From Nocardia alni (GTDB lineage Bacteria; Actinomycetota; Actinomycetes; Mycobacteriales; Mycobacteriaceae), in contig NZ_JAGPOX010000098.1 in assembly GCF_019038435.1 (NCBI RefSeq), forward strand, positions 1-38,097: 38,097 nucleotides of DNA. Reading direction: 5' to 3'. Shown here one piece after another: positions 8,208 through 17,460 of the stretch (position 1 is the stretch's first letter; each line of letters opens with the position of its first letter). The position numbers and the translations under genes were made by a program. Under the pieces are notes generated by a model that saw nothing but the letters and a program-made list of their open reading frames with translations, was not told where the DNA came from and searched no databases.

Positions 8208-9626
8208 ATGACGGACCGCAGTACGGAAGCGCCGAGCGCGCAGTCCACCCGATCCCAGAGTGAAGAAGAAGGTTACAAGCGCGGACTGAATCCGCGCACC
8301 ATCCAGATGATCGCGATCGGCGGCGCCATCGGCACCGGCCTGTTCTACGGCTCGGGTGGCGCCATCGAGCAGGCCGGCCCCGCGCTGATCCTGTGCTATT
8401 TGGTCGCCGGCGTGGCGATTTTCGTCATCATGCGGGCACTGGGTGAACTGCTCACCTACCGCCCGGTCTCCGGTTCGTTCGCCGAGTACGCGCACGAATT
8501 CCTGGGCCGGTTCGCCGGGTTCGTCACCGGCTGGACGTACTGGGCGGTCTGGATCTCCACCTGCATGGCGGAGATCACGGTCGCCGGGAAGTACGTCAAA
8601 TACTGGTTCGCGGTGCCGGAGTGGGCGACCGCGCTGGTCGTGCTCGGTGTGCTGTTCGCGGCGAATCTGATCTCGGTGAAGATGTTCGGGGAGGGCGAGT
8701 TCTGGTTCTCCGCGATCAAGGTGACCGCGATCCTGGCGATGATCGTCATCGGCATCGGCGTGCTGGTCATCGGGTTCGGGCATGCGCAGCATCCGACGGT
8801 GACCAACCTATGGGCCGACGGCGGGGTGTTCCCGAAGGGCTTCGGGCAGGCGTTGCTGGCATTGCAGATCGTGGTGTTCGCCTACGTCGGCGTGGAGCTG
8901 GTCGGCGTGACCGCCGGCGAGGCCCGTGACCCGCGCACCACGCTGCGCAAGGCGATCAACTCGCTGCCGATCCGGATCGGCCTGTTCTACGTGGGCGCGC
9001 TGATCGTGATCATGTCGGTGGTGAGCTGGACGAACTTCCATTCCGGGATGAGCCCGTTCGTGGAGGTGTTCCAGAAGATCGGCATCCCCGGTGCGGCCGG
9101 AATCATCAACTTCGTGCTGCTGACCGCGGCGCTCTCGTCGTGCAACTCCGGCATCTACTCCACCGGCCGCATGCTGCGCAGCCTGGCGCTGCGCGGGGAG
9201 GCCCCGGCCGGACTCGGCGCGCTGAGCCGGCGGCAGGTGCCCTACACCGGCATCATCGTCTCGGCGGCGGTGATGGTGATCGGCGTGATCGTCAATATCA
9301 TCTCCCCGGACAAGGCGTTCAACTACATCACCTCGGTCAGCACCATCGGCATCATCGTGGTGTGGGGCATGATCCTGGTGTGCCACATGGTCTATCGCGC
9401 CAAGGTCCGGCGCGGTGAACTGCCGGCCAGCGACTACCGCCTGCCCGGCGCGCCGGTGAGCACCGTGCTCGCCCTGGCGTTCCTGGTCTTGGTGGTGGTG
9501 CTGCTGTTCTTCACCGACAGTGGGCGCACGGCTGTCGTCGTCGGCGTGGTGTGGACCGTGCTGGTCTGCGCCGGGTATCCGATCGTGAACGCTCTGGTGA
9601 AGCGCCGGGAAGCTATGTCTGCCTGA
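8208..9626 (+). CDS. Amino acid permease (APC superfamily, AAT family)
   Basis: A 472-residue, 12-helix secondary amino-acid importer. The substrate-binding helix-1 signature GGAIGTGLFYGSG is at residues 38-50. Also visible are the family segments MRALGELLTYRPVSGSFAEYA (about 78-98), GWTYWAVWI, AYVGVELVGVTAGEA (about 225-239) and SSCNSGIYSTGRMLRSLA (about 310-327). This pattern is that of the GabP/LysP/AnsP/CycA group; the exact amino acid cannot be assigned. The N-terminal 25 residues are a charged cytoplasmic tail. It is divergent from the MFS exporter and followed by a stem-loop, so it is probably monocistronic. Confidence 0.92.
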   Translation: MTDRSTEAPSAQSTRSQSEEEGYKRGLNPRTIQMIAIGGAIGTGLFYGSGGAIEQAGPALILCYLVAGVAIFVIMRALGELLTYRPVSGSFAEYAHEFLGRFAGFVTGWTYWAVWISTCMAEITVAGKYVKYWFAVPEWATALVVLGVLFAANLISVKMFGEGEFWFSAIKVTAILAMIVIGIGVLVIGFGHAQHPTVTNLWADGGVFPKGFGQALLALQIVVFAYVGVELVGVTAGEARDPRTTLRKAINSLPIRIGLFYVGALIVIMSVVSWTNFHSGMSPFVEVFQKIGIPGAAGIINFVLLTAALSSCNSGIYSTGRMLRSLALRGEAPAGLGALSRRQVPYTGIIVSAAVMVIGVIVNIISPDKAFNYITSVSTIGIIVVWGMILVCHMVYRAKVRRGELPASDYRLPGAPVSTVLALAFLVLVVVLLFFTDSGRTAVVVGVVWTVLVCAGYPIVNALVKRREAMSA

Positions 9627-9634
9627 TTATTTCG

Positions 9635-9660
9635 CACCGGGCTGCGGATTCGGCCCGGTG
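9635..9660 (+). terminator. Stem-loop after the amino acid permease gene
   Basis: Arms CACCGGGC (9635-9642) and GCCCGGTG (9653-9660) are exactly complementary with a 10-base loop, 8 bases after the permease stop. There is no T tract, as usual in high-GC genomes. Confidence 0.6.
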
Positions 9661-9679
9661 TGATTGGATTCTCTGGACC

Positions 9680-10723
9680 GAGAACCGGCCTCCTGCTGCA
9701 TTTTCCGGCCTAGAAACTCCGGTTTCCGACGATTACACCCGAAAAATGCAGCGGGAGGCCGGTTCTCCAGCCGCTCGCCGCGATGCCGACCCGACACCGC
9801 GCCGATGACGTCAGTGCGGGGCCGCCACCACACTGCACATTGCGAGCCGACTGCGCATCACCACGCGCAGGACAACCCGGCCTTTCGCTGCATTTTCCGG
9901 CCTCGAAACTCCGGTTCCCGAGAATTCCGCCCGAAGAATGCAGCCGGAGGCCGGTTCTCCCGGACCGACCCGACACCACACCCACGACCCACCAGGCATC
10001 AGCGCACGACCACCACACCGAACAGCCCCTGGATGCCGACTCCACACCACCATGCGACAACCCGGCCTATCGCTACATTTTGGTGGCTCGAGACGCCGCT
10101 TTCGGACAAACCGAACCGCAAAATGTAGCTGCAGGCCGGTCCTCCCAGCCACTCGCCGCGATGCCGACCCGACACCCGCACCCAAAACCGGTCTCGGTGC
10201 ACCGCCGCCACCACACCGCACTCTACGAGCCGCCTGCACACCACCGCGCGCAGGACAGCCCGGTCTATCGCTGCATTTTCCCGCTCCGAGACTCTGGTTT
10301 TCGACGAATCCACCCGAAAAATGCAGCCGGAGGCCGGTTCTCCCCGGCACGGCGGGTGGATGGCCCACACAGCGACCAGCCGTCAGCGTACCCACGTCGA
10401 ACAGCACGTGCCGACTACGCACCACCGCGGGACAACCCGGCCTATCGCTGCATTTTTCCGCCTCGAAACTTCGGTTTCCGACAATTCGACCCGGAAAATG
10501 CAGCGGGAGGCCGGTTCTCCGAGCCGCTGGCCGTGAGGCCGACCCGCCACCGCACCCACGACCCACCGGGCGTCAGCGCACGGCCCCCGCACCGAACCGT
10601 GCTCTGCGGGCCGATCCCACACCACCACGGGAATGGCAACCTGGCCTATGGCTACATTCTCCCGACGAATTCGTCGGAAACCGGACCGCAAGGCCCACAC
10701 AATGTAGCGGGAGGCCGGGCTCC
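9680..10723. repeat. Array of six ~177-205 bp units, each with a large hairpin
   Basis: Hairpins lie at 9680-9768, 9871-9960, 10055-10144, 10254-10343, 10431-10520 and 10636-10723. Each has a left arm ending GCTGCATTTT-like and a right arm AAAATGCAGC-like, extended by GGCCTCC/GGAGGCC-type pairs and ending in GGTTCTCC. In the first unit about 25 pairs form with one wobble. In units 3 and 6 both arms change together (GCTACATT with AATGTAGC), so pairing is kept. The ~36-base loops often contain an inner GAAAC/GTTTC stem. The ~100-base spacers are also related. Frames on both strands are open by composition; no ribosome site or known protein is seen. A copy in opposite orientation lies at 20427-20804. 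Confidence 0.9.
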
Positions 10724-10835
10724 GGCCTTTCTCAGCAACAGTGGTCTGTTGTGGAAGTCCCATAGGCTTGTCGGTCGAGTCCTATATTGATCCGCCTGGT
10801 GTGGCGAGGAGCACCCGGCATGCTCCGGTCGGTCC

Positions 10836-11699
10836 TCAAATAAATACAGCTCGGTGTTCGCGTGCCCAATCGTGGAAGCTGCGAGGCGCGCGGCCGGTGA
10901 TCTGCTCGACGTCGGGATGGACCACCGAGGTGAACGCCTCCAGTGCGGTCGCTCGCAGCGCCATGATCGCGTTGGCCATCGTGTCGTCGACTCCGAAGCG
11001 CAGCAACGCATCCCGGGCCTCGGCTGGGGAGGTCTCGGCATAACGCAGTGACCGGCCGAGCACGTCGCTGAGGATCTCGGTCTGCTCGGCGGGGGAGAGC
11101 GGCTCGGGGCCGCTGAGCAGATAGGTGCGATCGCGGTGACCAGATTCGGCGAGCCGGGGCTCGGTCAGGATCGTCGTCGCCACGGCGGCGATGTCGGCGG
11201 GGTCGATGGCGGCGATGCGGCCGTGGCCGAACGGCGCGTAGACGGTGTCCTGGGTGCGCACGGTGTGCGACCAATGCAGGGCGTTGGACATGAAACCCAA
11301 GGGGCGCACCATCGTCCACGGAATCCCGCTGCCGCGGATCGCGCGTTCCCCGGCGCGATGCCAGGTGGGGATAGGGTCCGTCGCGGCGGGGTCGTCGACC
11401 CGGCCCGAGGACAGCTTCACGATATGCGTGACGCCCGCGTCGGCGGCCGCCTCGGCCAGGTTGGCGTCGTACGCGGCGAGGTACGGGCCGGCGGTCAGCA
11501 GGAACATGCGGTCCACCCCCTTCAGGGCGGCAGGCAGGGTCTCCGGCTCTCCGGGGTCCGCCCGGACGACATCGACGGCCGCGGGCAGCGCGGCGGTATC
11601 GGGCCGGCGTGTCAGCGCGCGGACCGGCGCGCCGGCGGCCAGCAGGTGATCGACCACGGCACGTCCGACGATGCCGGTTGCTCCGGTCACGAGAATCAT
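10836..11699 (-). CDS. NmrA-type NAD(P)-binding oxidoreductase (SDR a5-like)
   Basis: A 287-residue atypical short-chain dehydrogenase fold. The N-terminal dinucleotide-binding loop is MILVTGATGIVGRAVVDHL, with TGATGxVG as in NmrA and the QOR2-type quinone reductases. RPDTAALPAAVDVVRADP follows as the second strand and acidic turn, and VKLSSGRVDDP replaces the catalytic YxxxK region typical of true SDR enzymes. The start ATG 11699 has AGGAG seven bases in front; the longer frame to 11837 runs into the divergent promoter and is not used. It is divergent from the Lrp-type regulator, which probably controls it. A sensor or quinone-reductase role is inferred from the family only. Confidence 0.88.
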   Translation of the reverse strand: MILVTGATGIVGRAVVDHLLAAGAPVRALTRRPDTAALPAAVDVVRADPGEPETLPAALKGVDRMFLLTAGPYLAAYDANLAEAAADAGVTHIVKLSSGRVDDPAATDPIPTWHRAGERAIRGSGIPWTMVRPLGFMSNALHWSHTVRTQDTVYAPFGHGRIAAIDPADIAAVATTILTEPRLAESGHRDRTYLLSGPEPLSPAEQTEILSDVLGRSLRYAETSPAEARDALLRFGVDDTMANAIMALRATALEAFTSVVHPDVEQITGRAPRSFHDWAREHRAVFI

Positions 11700-11717
11700 T
11701 GCGAACTCCTGTTTCGA

Positions 11718-11747
11718 CTGGTCGTGGGCGTGTCCCACGTGGACCAG
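11718..11747. promoter_or_regulatory. Candidate Lrp/AsnC operator between divergent genes
   Basis: A nested inverted repeat: outer arms CTGGTC (11718-11723) and GACCAG (11742-11747) enclose TGGG/CCCA-type arms and the palindrome CCACGTGG. It lies in the 136-base divergent space between the NmrA-type gene and the Lrp-type regulator. Assignment to that regulator is by position only. Confidence 0.4.
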
Positions 11748-11835
11748 AGTGCGATTTGTGGCCGGAGAAGATCCATCCAGTCGTACGGATATGCCGATAT
11801 TTTCCAGAATCCCGATATATGCGAGGATTTGTTCC

Positions 11836-12993
11836 ATGCTCGATGAGACCGATTACGGGCTGATCCACGCCCTGCATCTCGACGGTCGTGCCCCGTTCAG
11901 CCGCATCGGCGCGGTCCTGGGGGTATCCACCCAGACCGTGGCGCGTCGATATCGGCGCCTGCATGCCGAGGCCGGGCTACGAGTGACGGGCCTACCGGTA
12001 CCCGATCGCACGGGGACAACCCAGTGGCTGGTCCGTCTCACCGCCACGCCGGCGGCCGCCCAGCGCCTGGCACACGCCTTGGCCCGCCGCCCCGACACCT
12101 CCTGGGTGATGCTGACCTCCGGGGGCACCGAGGTGTTCCTGCTGGTAGACGGCCCCGGCCCGAACACCCCATCGTTACTCCTGCACGATCTGCCGCGCAC
12201 CTCCGCGATCACCGGCATTTCGGCGCAGTACGTCCTGCACACCTATGTCGGCGGGCCGACCGTATGGCCGGGGCATCTCACGGCCTTGAACGCCGAGCAA
12301 CAGCACGCGCTGACGTCGACCGGTAAGACTCGGTACGTACCGGAGTCGCCGGCGGGCGGCGTCTCGGCGCCGCGGCTGGGCGCCGTGAGAGCGGAGCAGT
12401 CGGGTGACGATGGAGCGGCGTCTCCCGGTAGCACCGTCGACCAGCTGCACCCCGCCGGGCGTTGGCCGGCCACAGCTGGATCACGCCGGTACAGCCCCAG
12501 CCGTCGCGGTCGGCGACCCAGTCCGGATAGCACACGGCACGGCGTATGCGATTCGGACGCGACGCTGTTCACCGCGTTACGTGCAGATGGGCGTGCGTCG
12601 GTCAACGATCTGTCCGCTGCCACCGGTTGGTCCACGACCACGGTCGCTCGCCGTATCGCCGAGTTACTCGACTGCGGCGCATTGTATTTCGATGTGGATG
12701 TTGAAGGCAGTCTCTTCGGCATCACCACCCGTGCCCTGCTGTGGGCGACGATCGCGCCCGGACGGCTCGACGAGGTGGCCGAATCCCTGTCCGGGCATGC
12801 GGAACTCGCGTTCGTCGCCGCGACGACGGGCCGCACCAACCTGGTCGCCGAGGTGCTGTGTCCGGATCCTGCGGCGCTGCATGCCTACCTGACCGGAAAA
12901 CTCGGCCACTTCGAGGCGATCCAGACGCTGGAGACCACTCCGGTCCTGACCACCGTCAAATCCACTGCGCCGGTGCGCCCGTCGTCGAGCTGA
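11836..12993 (+). CDS. Lrp/AsnC family regulator with two tandem HTH-sensor units
   Basis: A 385-residue regulator with two Lrp-like halves, an arrangement common in actinobacteria. The first winged helix-turn-helix is about residues 5-48 (LDGRAPFSRIGAVLGVSTQTVARRY), followed by a RAM-like sensor to about 160. The second helix-turn-helix is about 240-285 (ATGWSTTTVARRI) with its own sensor to 375. The ATG at 11836 has GAGGA eight bases ahead; the longer frame to 11671 is antisense to the divergent gene. Residues about 170-238 are an unusual Ser/Pro/Arg-rich linker with no similarity to the family, possibly a local frame slip or an inserted low-complexity segment. The effector is unknown. Confidence 0.85.
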   Translation: MLDETDYGLIHALHLDGRAPFSRIGAVLGVSTQTVARRYRRLHAEAGLRVTGLPVPDRTGTTQWLVRLTATPAAAQRLAHALARRPDTSWVMLTSGGTEVFLLVDGPGPNTPSLLLHDLPRTSAITGISAQYVLHTYVGGPTVWPGHLTALNAEQQHALTSTGKTRYVPESPAGGVSAPRLGAVRAEQSGDDGAASPGSTVDQLHPAGRWPATAGSRRYSPSRRGRRPSPDSTRHGVCDSDATLFTALRADGRASVNDLSAATGWSTTTVARRIAELLDCGALYFDVDVEGSLFGITTRALLWATIAPGRLDEVAESLSGHAELAFVAATTGRTNLVAEVLCPDPAALHAYLTGKLGHFEAIQTLETTPVLTTVKSTAPVRPSSS

Positions 12994-13000
12994 AAGAGTT

Positions 13001-13420
13001 CTACGAAGGGATTCCGGCGATCACATCGATCTCCACCGCCGCGCCGACCGCCAGCGCGGTGACGCCGACGCAGGTCCGGCTGGGCAGCGGGCCGTTGAAC
13101 CAGGTGCTGTAGGCGGCGTTGAATGCCTCGTAGTCGTCCTCGAACGAGGTCAGATAGACGCGGACCATCAGCGCGTCGTCGAGGGTGAGGTCGAACTGTT
13201 CGAGCACCGCCTCGAGATTTCGCCGCACCTGTTCGGCCTGTGCCACAACGTCACCCGGCACCGGCAGCCCGGTCGCCGGATCGGTGGGCATCTGCCCGGT
13301 GACGAATACCAGTGAGCCGAACCGCGTCGCATGCGAGAACGGGGCGACCTTCGGCGGTACCCCATGGTCCGGGGTGAACGAGAACGCCTCCCGGCGCAAG
13401 GGTTCGCCGTGCGGATGCAT
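13001..13420 (-). CDS. RidA family reactive enamine/imine deaminase-like protein
   Basis: A 139-residue YjgF/YER057c/UK114 protein. Arg115 in LPSRTCVGV and Glu130 in VEIDVIA match the conserved Arg and Glu that bind the imine carboxylate and activate water in RidA. VFVTGQMPTDP at about 38-48 is also standard. RidA proteins hydrolyse toxic enamines and imines made by PLP enzymes. ATG 13420 is preferred to ATG 13432 because GGAG lies five bases before it. It follows the LysE-type exporter by 22 bases and is probably co-transcribed, which suggests amino-acid-derived substrates. Confidence 0.9.
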   Translation of the reverse strand: MHPHGEPLRREAFSFTPDHGVPPKVAPFSHATRFGSLVFVTGQMPTDPATGLPVPGDVVAQAEQVRRNLEAVLEQFDLTLDDALMVRVYLTSFEDDYEAFNAAYSTWFNGPLPSRTCVGVTALAVGAAVEIDVIAGIPS

Positions 13421-13442
13421 GATGTCTCCCATCGGTTTTCGG

Positions 13443-14072
13443 TCAGCGCCGCCCGAGGGCCAGATCGACGCCGAAGCCGACCAGCACTGCACCGGTGATC
13501 GTGTCCATTGCCCGGCGCACCGCATCCCGGTTCAGCCAGGTGCGGGCGAGGCCCGCGGCGCAGATGATCGCGGTGAACCAGATCATGCCCTCGACGTTGT
13601 GCACAGCCGCCATCGCCGTCCCCGCGAGCAGGTGCGACGTCCCGGACGGGATGAACTGCGGCAACATCGCCATGTAGAACACGCCGACCTTGGGATTGAG
13701 CAGATTGGTGCCCAGTCCGCGCGCCCACGCCCGGATCAGTCCGCGCGGCTGGCTCTCGACAGTCATGGCCACCGGAGACAACTTGCGGTGCAACGCATTT
13801 CGTAACATTTTCACACCGAGCCAGATCAGATACGCCGCACCCGCGATCCGCAATCCGGTGTAGGCCAGCTCCGAGGCCGTGAGCAGCACCGATACCCCTG
13901 CCGCCGCAGCGATTCCCCATACCAGTGTCCCGCTACCCACCCCGAACGCCGTCGCGAACGCGTGCCGCCGATCGCGCCCTACCGCCGCACGCAGCACCAT
14001 CGCTGTGTCGAGTCCGGGAACGATGGTGAGCAGACCGGCTACGACGGAGAACGACAATAGAGCGTGGGCCAC
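13443..14072 (-). CDS. LysE/RhtB family amino acid exporter
   Basis: A 209-residue six-helix membrane protein. The LysE signature is visible: an N-terminal helix with TIVPGLDTAMVLRAAVGRDRR at about 16-36, then GVGSGTLVWG, AGAAYLIWLGVKMLR at about 77-91 and the NPKVGVFYMAMLPQFI segment at about 125-140, typical of RhtB-type exporters. It exports amino acids or related small molecules. GTG 14072 is the start, with GGGTGG nearby. It forms a two-gene operon with the RidA-type gene downstream. The substrate is not assigned. Confidence 0.9.
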   Translation of the reverse strand: MAHALLSFSVVAGLLTIVPGLDTAMVLRAAVGRDRRHAFATAFGVGSGTLVWGIAAAAGVSVLLTASELAYTGLRIAGAAYLIWLGVKMLRNALHRKLSPVAMTVESQPRGLIRAWARGLGTNLLNPKVGVFYMAMLPQFIPSGTSHLLAGTAMAAVHNVEGMIWFTAIICAAGLARTWLNRDAVRRAMDTITGAVLVGFGVDLALGRR

Positions 14073-14129
14073 CGGGCCACCCTAAACGAGCAGACCGTGT
14101 TGTGTCGCAGAGCCGCGACCGCGCGACCC

Positions 14130-14735
14130 ACGCGACCGCGCGACGATTGTCAGTTCCCGAGCACCCAGGGTCGCGATCGTCAGTGTCACAGCACCTCCTA
14201 CGGTCGCGATCCTCGGTGTCACAGCACCTACGGTCCCGGTCGTCAGCCCGGGCACCGAGGCGCGATCAGTGCCTGCACCCCCAAGGGGCGATTGCCGGTG
14301 TCCGGGCACCGAGGGGCGCGGTTGTCAGTGCCCGAGCACCCAGGGTCGCGATCAGTGCCTGAGCGCCCAGGGCCGATTGCCGGTGCTCCAGCACTCATGG
14401 TCGCGACGATCAGCGGCCCCCTGCGTGTCAGGGTGAGTTGGGACCACTGGTTCACAGCAAATCGGCCTGACGCGGGGCGAGATCGGATCTATCCACAATG
14501 ACGACGGCGATGCCGGTGCGCGAGACTGGGCGCATGGCTTCCACTGCCCACCGCCGCATGGATCAACCAACCCGAACAGGAGGAACAACCACTCCAAGCG
14601 GCATAACACACTGAATGGTCTCACTCACCTTGAAAAATTCCGGCCGGGCACCGAGGCGCGATCAATGCCTGAACGCCCAGGGGTGATTGCCAGTGCTCCA
14701 GCACTCATGGTCGCGACGCTCAGCGTCCTTGGCCC
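14130..14735. repeat. Short tandem repeat region (~30-35 bp units) and distal copy
   Basis: Variants of gattgtcagtgcccgagcacc followed by cagggtcgc recur about nine times from 14130 to 14420. A block matching 14355-14415 recurs near 14655-14715 with few differences, so part of the array was duplicated. Between 14420 and 14640 and from 14736 to 15012 I see no gene; short minus-strand frames here are translated repeats. Confidence 0.7.
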
Positions 14736-15012
14736 GCACCGGCAGCAGGGCCACGACGGCGAAATTCACCAAGCCTCGTCCCGGTCGGACCGGTTCTCCG
14801 CCCCCGGGGCTTGTCCTCGGCATCTCCGGCTTCAGAGCAGCCTGCACCACCGTCACCCCGGCATCGACCAACCGGGCCCGACGGTAAGCGAACTGAGCCG
14901 CCTGCTCGGGAAAAGACGGTCGCCGCAACCTCTTTCGAGAGTATTGCGACGACCGCGTGAACCCGAGATTGCCTCGGCCCTCGGGGTACCGCTCGAGTAT
15001 CGGACCGTCGTA

Positions 15013-16137
15013 TTACAGCTCCGCGAGCTGGTGGTCGCCGACGTGGGCAGCCAGGGTGCGCAGATTGTCGGTGGTGTCGCCGAGGGTGTGATTGATGGCG
15101 GTGAGGCGGGCCAGGTAGTGGCCCACCGGATATTCGGCGGTCATGCCGATGCCGCCGTGCAATTGCACTGCCTCCTGGCCGATGTGGCGCCCGGAGCGGC
15201 CGATGCGGAGTTTGGCGCGCGCGGCGATCGTCGGGTCGGGGACGCCGTCGGCCAGGGACATGGTGACGTAGTAGCTCATGCTGCGGGCCAGCTCGAGCGA
15301 GACGTACATGTCGGCGGCGCGCTGGGTCAGCGTCTGGAAGGTGCGCAGGGCGACGCCGAACTGCTTGCGGGTCTTGAGATATTCGGTGGTCAGGCGCAGC
15401 GCCTCTTCCATCGCGCCGACGGCCTCGGCGCACAGCAGGGCCTGGGCGCGCACGGTGGTCGAGTCGATGAGAGCCGCGGCGTCACCGGCCGACCCGAGGG
15501 GTTCGGCGACAACGGACGCGAATTCGATGTCCGCGCCGCGTGATCCGTCGTGCGCCCGGTACGGGCGTCGGGTGACGCCCGCCGCCTTGGGATCGATCAG
15601 GAACAGCCCGGCCCCGGATTCGGTGGCCGCGCTGACGATCAGCAGATCCGCGCCGTCGCCACCCTCCACCGGATGTTTGCGGCCGGTGACCACCCACGAA
15701 TCACCTTGACGCACAGCGGTCGTCGCCGAAGCGGGTGCGGGGAAACGATGGCCGGGTTCGGTATGCGCGAAAGCCAGGCGCAGCGCGCCCTCGGCGACCT
15801 TCGGGAGAATCTCCTTGCGCTGCAACTCGGTTCCGGCCTCGGCGACCAATCCACCCGGGATCAGCGCCGCGGTCAGCACCGGTTCGGGCGCCAGGCGACG
15901 GCCGATCTCGGTGGCGATCAGCATCGCCTCGACCGGGCCCGCGCCCATACCGCCGTCGTCCTCGGCGAAAGTCAGCCCCAGCACGCCGACTTCGGCCAAA
16001 GTGCGCCAGATCGCCGGGTCGAAACCGGGATCGGTGTCTATTACGGTATTGCGCCGCTCGGGGTCGTACCCGCGAGCGAGCAGGTCGCGCACAGTGTCCT
16101 GCAACATGCGCTGTTCATCGGTGAGCTCGAAATCCAT
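15013..16137 (-). CDS. Acyl-CoA dehydrogenase family protein (second of a pair)
   Basis: A 374-residue flavoprotein of the acyl-CoA dehydrogenase fold. It starts MDFELTDEQRMLQDTVRDLL and has AFAHTEPGHRF near 126-136 and KTRKQFGVALRTFQTLTQRAADM in the C-terminal helical domain. LHGGIGMTAEYPVGHYLARL (about 332-351) follows. It lacks the C-terminal YEGT-type glutamate of medium-chain enzymes. ATG 16137 has GAAAGGG ahead and is preferred to 16152. It lies 108 bases after a second dehydrogenase gene. Adjacent, unequal dehydrogenases of this type form alpha2-beta2 enzymes in steroid side-chain degradation in mycobacteria and rhodococci; that role is inferred, not shown. Confidence 0.88.
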   Translation of the reverse strand: MDFELTDEQRMLQDTVRDLLARGYDPERRNTVIDTDPGFDPAIWRTLAEVGVLGLTFAEDDGGMGAGPVEAMLIATEIGRRLAPEPVLTAALIPGGLVAEAGTELQRKEILPKVAEGALRLAFAHTEPGHRFPAPASATTAVRQGDSWVVTGRKHPVEGGDGADLLIVSAATESGAGLFLIDPKAAGVTRRPYRAHDGSRGADIEFASVVAEPLGSAGDAAALIDSTTVRAQALLCAEAVGAMEEALRLTTEYLKTRKQFGVALRTFQTLTQRAADMYVSLELARSMSYYVTMSLADGVPDPTIAARAKLRIGRSGRHIGQEAVQLHGGIGMTAEYPVGHYLARLTAINHTLGDTTDNLRTLAAHVGDHQLAEL

Positions 16138-16245
16138 GAACGGCCCTTTCATTCAGCCGGTTCTGTTGTGTCCGAAGCGGGCTCTCGATCGGGGCGAACC
16201 CGGCTCCTGACCGTAGGTCTTGTGGGGACGCGGCCCCGGCCGGGC

Positions 16246-17394
16246 TTACAGCCCGAGGATCGTGGAGGCGATGATCGTGCGTTGCACCTCGTTCGATCCG
16301 CCGTAGATGGAGGTCTTGCGGAAGTTCAGGTAGGTGGCGGTGGAATGCCGCTCCCAGCTCGGCGTGTCGCCATCGGCAGGCAGCGCCTGCGGACCGGCGA
16401 TGTCCACCAGGAGTTCCGTGACCGCCTGCTGCAGTTCGGTGCCGCGCAGCTTCAGGATCGAGGAGACCGGGTTGGGCTTGCCGTCGGCCGAGCCCGCCGC
16501 GACGCGCAACTGCACCAATTCCAGTGCCAGCAGCTCGTTTTCGAGTTCGGCGATGCGTGCGGTGTAGAGCGGATCGGTCAGTAGGCCCGCCTCGCGCGCG
16601 TATTCCTTTGCCCGCCACAGCTTGACCTTCGTCGCGCCCACCCCGGCGATGCCGGTGCGCTCGTTGCCGAGCAGGAACTTCGCGTAGGTCCAGCCCTGAT
16701 TCTCCTGCCCGACAAGGTTTTCCGCGGGCACTCGGACGTCCTCGAAGAACACCTCGTTCACCTCGTAGCCGCCGTCGATCAGCTTGATCGGGCGCACGGT
16801 GACCCCGGGGGTGTCTATCGGGAACAGCAGCATCGAGATCCCGGCCTGCTTCTTGGGCGCGTTCGGGTCGGTACGCACCAGGCAGAACATCCAGTCCGCG
16901 AACTGGGCCAGCGTGGTCCAAGTCTTCTGGCCGTTGACGATGTAGGAGTCGCCGTCGCGCACCGCGGTGGTGCGCAGCGAGGCCAGGTCGGATCCGGCGT
17001 CGGGCTCGGAGAAGCCCTGGCACCACCAGATGTCCAGATTCGCGGTCGCCGGGAGGAAGCGCTCCTTCATCTCCTGCGAACCGAAGTGCGCGATGACCGG
17101 GCCGATCATGCTGGCATTGAAGGTCAGCGGCTCGGGGACCGAGGCCAGCTGCATCTCGTCATGCCACAGGTGGCGCTGGATCGGTGTCCAGTCCCGGCCG
17201 CCCCATTCGATCGGCCAGTTCGGGACGGCGTAGCCGTGCGCGTTGAGAATCCGCTGGGCCGTGACGAAACCCTCCTTGCCGATCTCGCGCCCCTGTCGGT
17301 AGGTGTTGCGGATCTCGGCGGGGATTTCACGGCGGAAGAAGGCACGCAGTTCGTCGCGGAAGGCGAGCTCGTCCTCGGTGAGCGCCAGTTGCAT
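16246..17394 (-). CDS. Acyl-CoA dehydrogenase (first of a pair)
   Basis: A 382-residue acyl-CoA dehydrogenase. The substrate/flavin segment WWCQGFSEPDAGSDLASLRT at about 133-152 and NGQKTWTTLAQFADWMF at about 163-179 are clear. The C-terminus reads SIYGGSNEVQRTIIASTILGL, so the medium-chain catalytic Glu position (YEGT) is Gly; the Glu in LLGNERTGIAG (helix G) is a candidate base, as in isovaleryl-CoA-type enzymes. ATG 17394 has a strong GGAGG in front. With the following dehydrogenase gene it probably makes one heteromeric enzyme. A TetR gene is divergent, with an inverted repeat between them, so repression by that TetR is plausible. The substrate is unknown. Confidence 0.92.
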   Translation of the reverse strand: MQLALTEDELAFRDELRAFFRREIPAEIRNTYRQGREIGKEGFVTAQRILNAHGYAVPNWPIEWGGRDWTPIQRHLWHDEMQLASVPEPLTFNASMIGPVIAHFGSQEMKERFLPATANLDIWWCQGFSEPDAGSDLASLRTTAVRDGDSYIVNGQKTWTTLAQFADWMFCLVRTDPNAPKKQAGISMLLFPIDTPGVTVRPIKLIDGGYEVNEVFFEDVRVPAENLVGQENQGWTYAKFLLGNERTGIAGVGATKVKLWRAKEYAREAGLLTDPLYTARIAELENELLALELVQLRVAAGSADGKPNPVSSILKLRGTELQQAVTELLVDIAGPQALPADGDTPSWERHSTATYLNFRKTSIYGGSNEVQRTIIASTILGL

Positions 17395-17460
17395 AAGACC
17401 TCCATATCGCGGTCGCGCCGGTCGCTGCGACACGGCTGACCATTCGTACGCTGTAAATGG

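Noticed and set aside
9680..10723. CRISPR array
   Set aside because: Units are ~180-200 bp with related spacers and long hairpins, no unique short spacers, and no cas genes are in the window.
9783..10790. Plus-strand frame of 335 codons (and minus-strand frames) across the hairpin array
   Set aside because: Frames are open because of composition; the peptides just repeat the units and there is no start signal. The covarying palindromes argue for a structural element.
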